Shown here: positions 14,010 through 21,573 of the stretch, one piece after another
Layout of the letters: each line of letters begins with the position of its first letter
Numbering within the stretch: position 1 is the first letter of the stretch
DNA from: Nocardioides sp. GY 10113
GTDB taxonomy: Bacteria; Actinomycetota; Actinomycetes; Propionibacteriales; Nocardioidaceae
Length of the DNA: 40,098 nucleotides
Direction: 5' to 3'
Assembly: GCF_004919105.1 (NCBI RefSeq)
Contig: NZ_STGK01000023.1
Span: 1 to 40,098 of the forward strand
Translations under genes and position numbers: made by a program
Notes under the pieces: model-generated
What the model was told of the DNA's origin: nothing
Seen by the model: the letters and a program-made list of their open reading frames with translations, nothing else
Databases searched by the model: none

Positions 14010-14072
14010 GCCGGCAGTGGTCTGCTCCCGCCGGCGAACCGGCGTACCCCACCGAAAGCGACGGAACCCCCG

Positions 14073-14480
14073 ATGACGGAGAAACCCTCGACCGGCCCCG
14101 AGCGGGCCGACGACGCCGACGTGTCGGAGGCGGCCGCGCCCGCCCCCCGCCGCCGTCCGGTGCCGTCGGTGAGCATGGAGCGGGCGCGCGGGGCGGTGGC
14201 CCGGGTGGTCTGGGTGGCCTGCTTCCTGATCGCCCTGGTGCTCGCGTCCGCGGCGTTCAGCTACGCGCTGGACGCCAATGCGAACAACGACCTGGTCAAG
14301 GCCGTGCGCCACCTCGCCGACCTCTTCGACCTGGGGTGGTTCGACCTGGACAACCCGGTGTGGGCCGCCGACCCCGACGGCCCGAACGCGCTGACGAAGA
14401 CGGCGCTGGCCAACTACGGCGCCGCCGCGGTGGCCTACCTGGTGGTGGGCCGGATCCTGGAGCGGCTGATCCGCCCCTGA
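14073..14480 (+). CDS. Small two-segment membrane protein, hypothetical
   Basis: This encodes 135 residues. The first ~50 are a Pro/Ala-rich cytosolic-looking tail. A membrane segment follows at about 51-70 (VVWVACFLIALVLASAAFSYAL), then a loop with a repeated Leu-Phe-Asp theme (LADLFDLGWFDLDNPVWA), and a second hydrophobic helix near the end (AAAVAYLVVGRILERLI). I do not recognise a named family. It is divergent from glgX and followed after about 160 bp by etfB. The start was chosen as the first ATG before the Pro-rich tail. No strong ribosome-binding site is visible. Confidence 0.65.
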   Translation: MTEKPSTGPERADDADVSEAAAPAPRRRPVPSVSMERARGAVARVVWVACFLIALVLASAAFSYALDANANNDLVKAVRHLADLFDLGWFDLDNPVWAADPDGPNALTKTALANYGAAAVAYLVVGRILERLIRP

Positions 14481-14548
14481 CGCCGCGCGCGGCTGGGCGT
14501 GTGAGGTACCCCACTCGGGACCGGTTTCATCCCGTTAACCGCGGAGGG

Positions 14549-14554
14549 TAGCCT
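14549..14554 (+). promoter_or_regulatory. -10 box of the etfBA operon
   Basis: TAGCCT (TANNNT) would start transcription near 14561, giving a leader of about 80 nt before etfB. A stable small hairpin lies in that leader. Confidence 0.35.
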
Positions 14555-14581
14555 GCCCAACGCCGTCCAACCCGGGCCACA

Positions 14582-14600
14582 CGTCCCCGTTGCGGGGACG
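14582..14600 (+). other. Leader hairpin upstream of etfB
   Basis: A 7-bp stem CGTCCCC/GGGGACG with a 5-nt loop lies about 43 bases before the etfB ATG. It does not sequester the start codon. It may stabilise the message; a regulatory role is unproven. Confidence 0.35.
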
Positions 14601-14643
14601 CCAGAGTGCACAGGAAGAGGAAGGGGCCGTTCCGGCCACAACC

Positions 14644-15435
14644 ATGAACATTGTTGTCTGTGTGAAGTACGTCCCCGACGCCACCGCCGACCGGCGGTTC
14701 GAGTCGGACAACACCGTTGACCGCGTCGGCGTCGACGGTCTCCTCTCCGAGCTCGACGAGTACGCCGTCGAGCAGGCGCTGCAGCTCAAGGAGAAGCGCG
14801 CCGACGAGGAGATCACCGTCACCGCGCTGACCGTCGGTCCGGAGAAGGCCGTCGACGCGGTCCGCAAGGCGCTGCAGATGGGTGCGGACTCCGCCGTCCA
14901 CGTCCAGGACGACGCGATCGCCGGCTCGGACGCCGTCGCCACGTCGCTGGTGCTGGCCAAGGCGATCGAGAAGATCGGCCAGCCCGACGTCGTGATGTGC
15001 GGCATGGCCTCCACCGACGCCGGCATGTCCGTCGTGCCGGCGATGCTCGCCGAGCGCCTCGGCCTGCCCCAGGTGACCATGGCCGCGGTCGTGGAGACCC
15101 AGGGCAACCAGGTCCGGATCAAGCGTGACGGCGACACCGCCACCGAGGTCGTCGGCGGCACCATGCCGCTGGTCATCTCGGTGACCGACCAGTCCGGCGA
15201 GGCCCGCTACCCGTCCTTCAAGGGCATCATGGCGGCCAAGAAGAAGCCGCTGGAGACCTACACGCTCGCGGACCTCGGCGTGGACGCCGGCCAGGTCGGC
15301 CTCTCGGTGGCCTGGTCCGCCGTGGAGGAGACCGCCGCCCGCCCGCCGCGCACCGCCGGCGAGATCGTCAAGGACGAGGACGGCTCGGGCGCCACGGCGC
15401 TGGTCGAGTTCCTCGCCTCGAAGAAGTTCATCTGA
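14644..15435 (+). CDS. etfB: Electron transfer flavoprotein beta subunit
   Basis: EtfB is the AMP-binding small subunit of ETF, which accepts electrons from acyl-CoA and other dehydrogenases and passes them toward the quinone pool. The 263-residue protein starts MNIVVCVKYVPD and has the family phrases LDEYAVEQALQLKE, LTVGPEKAVDAVRKALQMGAD and VMCGMASTDAG. The ATG at 14644 was chosen from this conserved N-terminus; a purine-rich tract lies about 20 nt upstream, farther than ideal. It is followed by etfA after 15 bp, the standard operon order. No partner dehydrogenase or ETF-quinone oxidoreductase gene is adjacent. Confidence 0.96.
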   Translation: MNIVVCVKYVPDATADRRFESDNTVDRVGVDGLLSELDEYAVEQALQLKEKRADEEITVTALTVGPEKAVDAVRKALQMGADSAVHVQDDAIAGSDAVATSLVLAKAIEKIGQPDVVMCGMASTDAGMSVVPAMLAERLGLPQVTMAAVVETQGNQVRIKRDGDTATEVVGGTMPLVISVTDQSGEARYPSFKGIMAAKKKPLETYTLADLGVDAGQVGLSVAWSAVEETAARPPRTAGEIVKDEDGSGATALVEFLASKKFI

Positions 15436-15450
15436 GGAGCGCACTGAGAC

Positions 15451-16404
15451 ATGTCTGAAGTTCTGGTTCTCGTCGACCACGTCGACGGCGCGATCCGCAA
15501 GCCCACCTTCGAGCTCCTCGCCATCGCCAAGCGCCTCGGCGAGCCCGCCGCGGTCTTCATCGGCGGTGCCGACAAGGCCGCCGCGGCCGCCGAGACCCTG
15601 AAGGGCTACGGCGCGGACAAGATCTACACGGTGGACGACACCGAGATCCGCGGCTACCTGGTCGCCCCGAAGGCCGAGGTCCTGCAGCAGGTCGCCGCCC
15701 AGGCGTCCCCGGCTGCGATCCTGATCCCCTCCTCCGCCGAGGGCAAGGAGATCGCCGGCCGCCTCGCGATCAAGCTGGACTCCGGCCTGATCACCGACGC
15801 CGTCGACGTCGCCGAGGGCGGCGTGACCACCCAGTCGGTGTTCGCGGGCAACTTCACGGTGACCGCCAAGGTCACCAAGGGCACGCCGATCATCACGGTG
15901 AAGCCGAACGCCGCCGCTCCGGAGGAGGGCGCCGGGGCGGGTGTCGTGGAGCAGTTCGCCGCGACCATCTCCGACGCCGCCAAGACCGCCCAGATCGTGG
16001 CCTCGCAGCCGCGTCAGGCCACCGGTCGCCCGGAGCTGACCGAGGCCGCGATCGTGGTCTCGGGTGGCCGTGGCACCGGCGGTGACTTCGCCGCGGTCGA
16101 GGGCCTGGCCGACTCGCTCGGTGCCGCCGTCGGCGCCTCGCGTGCCGCCGTCGACTCCGGGTGGAAGCCGCACACCTTCCAGGTCGGCCAGACCGGCAAG
16201 GTCGTCTCGCCGCAGCTCTACGTGGCGAACGGCATCTCCGGTGCCATCCAGCACCGGGCCGGCATGCAGACCTCGAAGACCATCGTCGCGGTCAACAAGG
16301 ACGAGGAGGCGCCGATCTTCGAGCTCGTCGACTTCGGCGTCGTCGGCGACCTGCACTCGGTGCTGCCCGCCGCCACCGCGGAGATCGAGAAGCGCAAGGG
16401 CTGA
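15451..16404 (+). CDS. etfA: Electron transfer flavoprotein alpha subunit
   Basis: EtfA binds the redox-active FAD of the ETF heterodimer. The 317-residue protein has an N-terminal Rossmann-like domain (EVLVLVDHVDGAIRKP) and a C-terminal FAD domain. The FAD domain contains VSGGRGTGGDFAAVEGLADS, then GQTGKVVSPQLYVANGISGA and IVAVNKDEEAPIFELVDFG, all canonical for FAD binding. GAGGAG lies about 10 nt before the ATG, overlapping the etfB stop region. A strong hairpin terminator follows the stop. With etfB it forms a two-gene operon. Confidence 0.97.
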   Translation: MSEVLVLVDHVDGAIRKPTFELLAIAKRLGEPAAVFIGGADKAAAAAETLKGYGADKIYTVDDTEIRGYLVAPKAEVLQQVAAQASPAAILIPSSAEGKEIAGRLAIKLDSGLITDAVDVAEGGVTTQSVFAGNFTVTAKVTKGTPIITVKPNAAAPEEGAGAGVVEQFAATISDAAKTAQIVASQPRQATGRPELTEAAIVVSGGRGTGGDFAAVEGLADSLGAAVGASRAAVDSGWKPHTFQVGQTGKVVSPQLYVANGISGAIQHRAGMQTSKTIVAVNKDEEAPIFELVDFGVVGDLHSVLPAATAEIEKRKG

Positions 16405-16438
16405 GCCGCCCGACGGCTCGACCCGTCGTACCGCGAAA

Positions 16439-16469
16439 CGCCCCGTCCGGACCTGGTCCGGACGGGGCG
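16439..16469 (+). terminator. Terminator of etfBA
   Basis: A perfect 13-bp stem (16439-16451 with 16457-16469) and a CCTGG loop begin 34 bp after the etfA stop. AAA precedes it and a weakly T-containing tract follows. It lies between convergent genes and could stop transcription from both sides. Confidence 0.75.
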
Positions 16470-16498
16470 CTTCGTCGTGTGCGGGGTGGAGGGCCGGG

Positions 16499-18073
16499 CT
16501 ACTCCTGGACCAGGCCGATCTGCTCCACCCGGCGGATCGTGCGGGCGCCGTCCTTGCCGCCGATGCAGACCTTGCGACTGCTGATGTTGTTCGTGTAGTC
16601 GGACTCGATCAGCGTGCGGGCGCCCGTCGCCTCGTGCGCGATCGGGTTGCCCTCGACCCAGATGTTGTAGCAGCCGTTCGGCAGCCCGCGGAGCTTGAAC
16701 GACTGCCCGGCGCGGAACTGGGCGTACGTGTCGCCCCACCCGGAGTCCAGGACCTCGCGGATCGACAGCGAGTCGAGGTCGCCGCAGGCCGTGCTCAGGT
16801 CGCTGTTGTCCACGTTCCACACCGCGCCGTCGACGGTCAGGTCCACCGCGTCGGTGTTGGCCAGGCAGAACGCCTCCTTGCGGGACTCCACGCCGTGGTC
16901 GTGCTCCCCGGCGACGTCGGGCCGCTCGCCCACCGGGAGCAGCGAGTACGACGCGAACGACCGGAAGTGCCAGTGCTGGTGTGTCCGCTTCGGGTCCCAC
17001 TCGAAGCTCCCGACCCGCACGTAGTCGGGGAGCTGGTGGCCCTCGGCGTCGAAGAAGTACTGGTAGCCGTCCATCAGGTCCTCGCCGCTGCGCCGGAACC
17101 CGTCGACGACCAGCGGGGAGTCGCCGGCGTTCCACACGGTCGCGGCGAACTGCAGGAAGTTCCCGTTGCGCGAGATCTGCAGGCCCCACGCGGGAAGGGC
17201 CCGCAGGTCGGGCTGCGGGGTGTCCGGCGGGAGGTCGCCGGGGTCCACCGCGCGGGCCGGCGTCGGTCGGACCGCCGACGGCCGCAGCTCAGCGTCGGGT
17301 CGGGCGGGGCGCGTGGGGTGCGGGCGACAGCCGCGCAGGAAGACGCCGCAGGACGGCTCCTTGCGGACCACCAGGCGGGTGGTCGCGGTGCGCTGGTCCT
17401 GGCTCATGCCGAGCGCCGCGGCCCACCGGCGGGCGACGGTGACGGAGACGTCGTACCGGCCCCGGGGGATCTCCATCCGGCGCCACGGGTCGCCGATCGT
17501 GCCGGCGTAGCCGGCGGGGATGCCCTGCACGGCGCCCAGGCTGTAGGGGTTGTAGTAGCAGTACCGCGGGTAGGGCGAGCTCGGCGCGGCGTCGGGGTCC
17601 ACCCGGTCGGAGACCTGGCCCAGGCAGGCGCGCAGGCCCCGGGTGAACGGCTCGCGGTCGCCCAGTGGTTCGAAGCGCAGCACCAGGAAGCGGCGCAGCC
17701 GGTTCAGGGTGGGGGTCAGGTCGTCGCCGAGCGTCCTCAGCGAGCCGTCGGAGAGCTTCAGGGACGCGGTGATCGGGTCGTCGTAGGAGGACCGGTTGAG
17801 GTGCACCTCGAGGTCCGCGCCCTCGACGAGCAGTCGGATGCCGAGGTCGGTGTAGACCCGCGGTCCCCAGGACTCGACCACCTGGCGGGCGGGCATCGAG
17901 AGGCGGAGCGTCGGTGCGACCGGCGGGTCCTCGGCGGCCCCGGCTCCGGGCGGCCCGGCCAGCGCGGTGAGCGCGGTCAGCGGGAGCACGGCGCACAGCG
18001 CCGCGGAGAGGAGCGCGGCCCGGCTCCGGGGACGCCCGCGACGGTGGGGGCGGTGCAACGCGTGCAATGACAT
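16499..18073 (-). CDS. Secreted lysyl-oxidase-like protein
   Basis: Lysyl oxidases are copper amine oxidases that oxidise peptidyl lysine to an aldehyde. This 524-residue protein has an Arg-rich N-terminus and a hydrophobic signal peptide, with probable cleavage near residue 47 (GAGAA before EDP). The C-terminal third matches the lysyl oxidase catalytic domain. HQHWHF (365-370) gives the copper histidines. K399 in SRKEAFCL aligns with the human LOX lysine in GHKASFCL, and Y450 in GDTYAQF aligns with the tyrosine that joins it to form the LTQ cofactor. SDYTNN (491-496) is also conserved. Residues 50-290 are a separate N-terminal region with paired Cys that I do not recognise. GAGAGGA lies about 7 nt before the ATG. 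It may act on its own wall or on environmental protein; the substrate is unknown. Confidence 0.85.
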   Translation of the reverse strand: MSLHALHRPHRRGRPRSRAALLSAALCAVLPLTALTALAGPPGAGAAEDPPVAPTLRLSMPARQVVESWGPRVYTDLGIRLLVEGADLEVHLNRSSYDDPITASLKLSDGSLRTLGDDLTPTLNRLRRFLVLRFEPLGDREPFTRGLRACLGQVSDRVDPDAAPSSPYPRYCYYNPYSLGAVQGIPAGYAGTIGDPWRRMEIPRGRYDVSVTVARRWAAALGMSQDQRTATTRLVVRKEPSCGVFLRGCRPHPTRPARPDAELRPSAVRPTPARAVDPGDLPPDTPQPDLRALPAWGLQISRNGNFLQFAATVWNAGDSPLVVDGFRRSGEDLMDGYQYFFDAEGHQLPDYVRVGSFEWDPKRTHQHWHFRSFASYSLLPVGERPDVAGEHDHGVESRKEAFCLANTDAVDLTVDGAVWNVDNSDLSTACGDLDSLSIREVLDSGWGDTYAQFRAGQSFKLRGLPNGCYNIWVEGNPIAHEATGARTLIESDYTNNISSRKVCIGGKDGARTIRRVEQIGLVQE

Positions 18074-18145
18074 GGTCGTTCCTCTCGGGTTGTCTGGCGA
18101 GAGTGTGACGGTTGAGACGACCCGGAGGTTGCCTGATCGCGCAAC

Positions 18146-18151
18146 TAGGCT
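18146..18151 (+). promoter_or_regulatory. -10 box, leaderless promoter of proA
   Basis: TAGGCT is followed by exactly 6 nt and then the proA GTG at 18158. No ribosome-binding site precedes the GTG, so a leaderless start is likely. Confidence 0.5.
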
Positions 18152-18157
18152 GGTCCG

Positions 18158-19408
18158 GTGAGCATCGCCGACGACGTCATCGACGCAGCCCGCGCCGCGC
18201 GGGTCGCCAGCAGGGAGCTGGCCCTGGCCACCCGGGCCCGCAAGGACACCGCGCTGGCGGCCATGGCCGCGGCGCTCCTGGAGCGCCGTACGGAGGTGCT
18301 GGAGGCCAACGGGCGCGACATCGCCGCGGCCGAGGCGGGCGGCACGCCGGCCAACATCATCGACCGGCTGCGCCTCACCGACGAGCGCCTCGAGGGGATG
18401 GCGCAGGGGTTGCGCGACGTCGCCGGCCTGGCCGACCCGGTCGGCGAGGTGATCCGCGGTGGCGTGCTCGCCAACGGCCTGGAGCTGCGGCAGGTGCGGG
18501 TGCCGTTCGGCGTGGTCGGCATGATCTACGAGGCCCGGCCCAACGTGACCGCCGACGCGGCCGGTATCTGCCTGAAGTCCGGCAACGCGGTGCTGCTGCG
18601 CGGCAGCTCCTCGGCGAAGGCCAGCAACGCCGCGATCGTCGCGGTGCTCCGCGACGCCGTCGCCACGACCGGCCTGCCCGCGGACGCGATCCAGCTGGTC
18701 CCGGGGGACACCCACGACTCGGTGAAGGCGCTGATGCGCGCCCGCGGCCACGTGGACGTGCTGATCCCGCGCGGCGGTGCCGGGCTGATCCGCTCCGTCG
18801 TCGAGGAGAGCACGGTTCCGGTGATCGAGACCGGGGTCGGCAACTGCCACGTCTACGTCGACCGGGCCGCCGACCTGGACAAGGCGCTCGCGATCGTGGT
18901 CAACGCCAAGACCCACCGGACCTCGGTCTGCAACGCCGCCGAGTCGCTGCTGGTGCACGCCGACGTGGCGGGGGAGTTCCTGCCGCGGGTCGTCTCCGCG
19001 CTGCAGGACGCCGGGGTGACCCTGCACGGCGACGCGGAGTTCGCGGCGTACGACGGTGTGGAGCCGGCCACGGACGAGGACTGGGCCCGCGAGTACCTGT
19101 CGCTCGACATCGCCGCCCGGGTCGTCGACGACCTCGACCAGGCGATCGAGCACATCCGCACGTGGTCCAGCCAGCACTCCGACGCGATCGTCACCGAGGA
19201 CCAGGGGGCCGCGCGCCGGTTCGTGGCCGAGGTCGACTCCGCGGCGGTGCTCGTCAACGCCTCGACCCGGTTCACCGACGGCGGCGAGTTCGGGTTCGGA
19301 GCCGAGATCGGGATCAGCACCCAGAAGCTGCACGCGCGGGGGCCGATGGGGCTGCCCGAGATGACCTCGACGAAGTACGTCGTGGTCGGCGACGGCCACG
19401 TTCGCTGA
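18158..19408 (+). CDS. proA: Gamma-glutamyl phosphate reductase
   Basis: ProA reduces gamma-glutamyl phosphate to glutamate-5-semialdehyde with NADPH, the second step of proline synthesis. The 416-residue protein is full length. Family motifs include PFGVVGMIYEARPNVTADAA, LIPRGGAGLI, and the catalytic cysteine C258 in HRTSVCNAAESLL. The C-terminus FGFGAEIGISTQKLHARGPM is typical. It starts with GTG directly behind a TAGGCT -10 box. The proB partner is not in the window. It is divergent from the lysyl-oxidase-like gene, with 84 bp between the two starts. Confidence 0.97.
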   Translation: MSIADDVIDAARAARVASRELALATRARKDTALAAMAAALLERRTEVLEANGRDIAAAEAGGTPANIIDRLRLTDERLEGMAQGLRDVAGLADPVGEVIRGGVLANGLELRQVRVPFGVVGMIYEARPNVTADAAGICLKSGNAVLLRGSSSAKASNAAIVAVLRDAVATTGLPADAIQLVPGDTHDSVKALMRARGHVDVLIPRGGAGLIRSVVEESTVPVIETGVGNCHVYVDRAADLDKALAIVVNAKTHRTSVCNAAESLLVHADVAGEFLPRVVSALQDAGVTLHGDAEFAAYDGVEPATDEDWAREYLSLDIAARVVDDLDQAIEHIRTWSSQHSDAIVTEDQGAARRFVAEVDSAAVLVNASTRFTDGGEFGFGAEIGISTQKLHARGPMGLPEMTSTKYVVVGDGHVR

Positions 19409-19460
19409 CCGTTCGCGCGCGCTCCGGGGGTGCGTTGACCGATCGCCACGGAGTGCGCGA

Positions 19461-19466
19461 TAGGTT
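19461..19466 (+). promoter_or_regulatory. -10 box, leaderless promoter of the CDP-alcohol phosphotransferase-like gene
   Basis: TAGGTT ends 7 nt before the ATG at 19474. TTGACC at 19435-19440 could be the -35 box, with a rather long 20-nt spacer. Confidence 0.45.
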
Positions 19467-19473
19467 GCGCCTC

Positions 19474-20139
19474 ATGGCAGGCTCCCCGGACCGGATCATG
19501 GCTGATCCGGCGACTGAACGACTCCTCACCGGGGCGACGGCGATCACCCTCGTCCGCACGGTGGCCACCCTGGTGCTGTCGCTGTGGGGCGCCTACGAGG
19601 GCAGCCTGACGCTGCTCGTGGTGGGCCTGGTCGTGTACTGGGTCGGGGACACCCTCGACGGCGAGTGGGCGCGCTGGTTCGACTGCGAGACCCGGATCGG
19701 CGCGGTCGTCGACATGCTCTGCGACCGGCTCAGCTGCGCTGCGTTCTACCTCGGGCTGGCCTGGCTGCAGCCGTCGGGCCTGTTCAGCGACGAGCCGATG
19801 ACGCTGGTGGCGCTGCCGGTGGCGGTCTACCTGTTCGAGTTCATGGTGATCGACATGTACCTGTCGATGGCCTTCCTCGCCTGGCCGATCCGCAGCCCCA
19901 ACTACTTCCACGTCGTGGACCGGCGGATCTACCTGTGGAACTGGTCGCGCGTGGGCAAGGCCGCCAACTCCGGCCTGTTCGCCGTGCTGCTCCTGGTCAC
20001 CGGCTGGGTCTGGCTCGGCCTGGTGATCGCGATCGCCCTGCTGGTGCTGAAGTGCGTCTCGCTGCGCTGGCTCCTCCAGCTCGGCCTTCCCGTCCCGACC
20101 GTCGGCGGTGCCCTCCGGGAGGGAGCCGCGGCGCGATGA
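19474..20139 (+). CDS. CDP-alcohol phosphatidyltransferase-like membrane protein
   Basis: Enzymes of this family join a CDP-linked lipid to an alcohol in the membrane. The 221-residue protein carries the complete signature D-G-x2-A-R-x8-G-x3-D-x3-D: D62, G63, A66, R67, G76, D80 and D84, inside DGEWARWFDCETRIGAVVD. Several hydrophobic helices surround it (LLVVGLVVYWVG, LLVTGWVWLGLVIAIALLVL). The acceptor alcohol cannot be told from sequence; phosphatidylinositol or phosphatidylglycerol-phosphate synthase relatives are possible. Its TGA overlaps the ATG of the next gene by four bases (ATGA), so the two products probably act together or need coupled synthesis. Confidence 0.85.
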   Translation: MAGSPDRIMADPATERLLTGATAITLVRTVATLVLSLWGAYEGSLTLLVVGLVVYWVGDTLDGEWARWFDCETRIGAVVDMLCDRLSCAAFYLGLAWLQPSGLFSDEPMTLVALPVAVYLFEFMVIDMYLSMAFLAWPIRSPNYFHVVDRRIYLWNWSRVGKAANSGLFAVLLLVTGWVWLGLVIAIALLVLKCVSLRWLLQLGLPVPTVGGALREGAAAR

Positions 20140-20597
20140 TCCTGTGGCTGGCCACGTTCGCCTTCAGCATCGCCTCCGCACTGCTCCCGTTCCTGCCGAT
20201 CGAGGTCTACATCGTCGGCGCCGGCTCGGCGGTGGCCGGCACCGGGGAGGCGATCTGGCTGGGGGTGGCCGCCGGGGCGGGCGCCACGGTCGGCAAGGTC
20301 GTCTGGTACCAGGCGGCGCGGCTCGGGATCGACTCCGCGTGGGCGCAGCGCAAGCTCTCCTCGCCCAAGGTGCGGGCCGGCTACGAGAAGTGGGTCGCGC
20401 GTGCCCACGGCCGGCCCTGGTACGCCGCCGGGATCATGTTCCTCGCCGCCTCGGCCGGCATCCCGCCGCTGCTGGTGATGTCCGCCGTGGGCGGGATCCT
20501 GAAGATGCCGATGTGGATCTTCCTGCCGACGGTCTTCCTGGGCCGCACGCTGCGCTTCTCGCTGCTCTTCCTGGGCGTCGACCTCGCGATCCACTGA
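20136..20597 (+). CDS. VTT/SNARE-associated-like membrane protein (YqaA-like)
   Basis: This 153-residue membrane protein has four or so hydrophobic segments and a Gly-rich loop (GVAAGAGATVGKVVWYQAARLG) like the re-entrant region of VTT-domain proteins. The end (LPTVFLGRTLRFSLLFLG) fits the conserved Gly-Arg helix of the DedA/YqaA group. DedA relatives are linked to lipid flipping, and coupling to a CDP-alcohol phosphotransferase-like gene by ATGA overlap is consistent with a role in phospholipid handling. The family call rests on pattern recognition only. Confidence 0.65.
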   Translation: MILWLATFAFSIASALLPFLPIEVYIVGAGSAVAGTGEAIWLGVAAGAGATVGKVVWYQAARLGIDSAWAQRKLSSPKVRAGYEKWVARAHGRPWYAAGIMFLAASAGIPPLLVMSAVGGILKMPMWIFLPTVFLGRTLRFSLLFLGVDLAIH

Positions 20598-20686
20598 GCA
20601 CCGCCGCGGACGCCGGTGGTGCCGCCGTCCGGACCGCCGTCCGGGCCGGCGCTCCGGCCCGACTCCGCGCCAGGCGCGCGCTTCGA

Positions 20687-20692
20687 TAGGAT
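20687..20692 (+). promoter_or_regulatory. -10 box, leaderless promoter of the 52-residue membrane peptide
   Basis: TAGGAT (TANNNT) ends 7 nt before the ATG at 20700. No Shine-Dalgarno sequence lies between. Confidence 0.45.
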
Positions 20693-20699
20693 CCGCACC

Positions 20700-20858
20700 A
20701 TGCTGATCAACCAGACCGCGCTCGCTCTCGTCCAGGCCGCCGAGGAGCACTCCGAGGGCGGGCTCAACCCGTGGGTCGTCGGCGGTGGCACGCTGGCCAT
20801 CCTCCTCCTGCTGCTGGTCGGCCTGCTGGCGTTCGCCGGCGGGCGCGAGCACAGCTGA
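20700..20858 (+). CDS. 52-residue single-pass membrane peptide
   Basis: The peptide is MLINQTALALVQAAEEHS followed by a Gly/Asn/Pro hinge, one strong membrane helix (residues 33-46, rich in Leu), and a short basic tail GGREHS. The frame is open further upstream, but the ATG at 20700 sits directly behind a TAGGAT -10 box. Its product begins like a real small membrane protein. It lies 69 bp before nadD and may be co-transcribed with nadD-rsfS-gpgP. I do not recognise a function. It could be an actinobacterial accessory of unknown role, and its small size makes it easy to miss. Confidence 0.7.
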   Translation: MLINQTALALVQAAEEHSEGGLNPWVVGGGTLAILLLLLVGLLAFAGGREHS

Positions 20859-20881
20859 GACCGCAGCGGAGCCTGCGACGG

Positions 20882-20923
20882 ATGAGGCCGGCCGAGGGTC
20901 CGATGAGGGCCGCATGAGGCCGG
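20882..20923 (+). repeat. Three ATGAGG(G)CCG iterations before nadD
   Basis: ATGAGGCCGG occurs at 20882-20891 and 20914-20923, with ATGAGGGCCG at 20903-20912. The nadD ATG at 20928 is the start of a fourth, diverged ATG-CCGG unit. The in-between ATGs open no extended frame that I would call a gene. Confidence 0.4.
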
Positions 20924-20927
20924 TCCG

Positions 20928-21554
20928 ATGACCGGCCCGACACCGGCGCGGCGACCCCGGATCGGGGTGATGGGTGGCACCTTCGACCCCATCCACAACG
21001 GCCACCTGGTCGCTGCCTCCGAGGTCCAGGGGTGGTTCGACCTCGACGAGGTCGTCTTCGTGCCCACCGGTCGCCCCTGGCAGAAGGCGTCCCGGGAGGT
21101 CTCCCCGGCCGAGCACCGCTACCTGATGACGGTGATCGCCACCGCCGCCAACCCGCGGTTCACCGTCAGTCGGGTCGACATCGACCGCGAGGGCCCGACC
21201 TACACCACGGACACCCTGCGCGACCTGCGCGCCGAGCGGCCCGACGCCGACCTGTACTTCATCACCGGCGCCGACGCGCTGACCGACATCTTCAGCTGGC
21301 GGGACGCGGACGAGCTGTTCGAGCTCGCCCACTTCGTCGGCTGCACCCGCCCGGGCGCGGAGATGGATCCGTCCACGCTCTCCGCGATGCCCCCGGACCG
21401 GGTCACCATGCTCGAGGTGCCCGCCCTGGCCATCTCGTCCACCGACTGCCGCAGCCGGCAGTCCCAGGGACAGCCCGTCTGGTACCTCGTGCCCGACGGC
21501 GTCGTCCAGTACATCACCAAGCACCGGCTCTACCGTCCCGTCGCGGACGCGTAG
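20928..21554 (+). CDS. nadD: Nicotinate-nucleotide adenylyltransferase
   Basis: NadD adenylylates nicotinate mononucleotide to form deamido-NAD in NAD synthesis. The 208-residue protein has the nucleotidyltransferase motif GVMGGTFDPIHNGHL near residue 14 and the second motif ISSTDCR near the C-terminus, with FITGADALTDI between. It is followed after 19 bp by rsfS and then gpgP, the order also known in Mycobacterium. The ATG at 20928 precedes a short basic tail before the motif, and a later in-frame ATG (GVMGG) is too close to the motif. Confidence 0.96.
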   Translation: MTGPTPARRPRIGVMGGTFDPIHNGHLVAASEVQGWFDLDEVVFVPTGRPWQKASREVSPAEHRYLMTVIATAANPRFTVSRVDIDREGPTYTTDTLRDLRAERPDADLYFITGADALTDIFSWRDADELFELAHFVGCTRPGAEMDPSTLSAMPPDRVTMLEVPALAISSTDCRSRQSQGQPVWYLVPDGVVQYITKHRLYRPVADA

Positions 21555-21573
21555 TGCCGTCGTCAGGAGAAGC

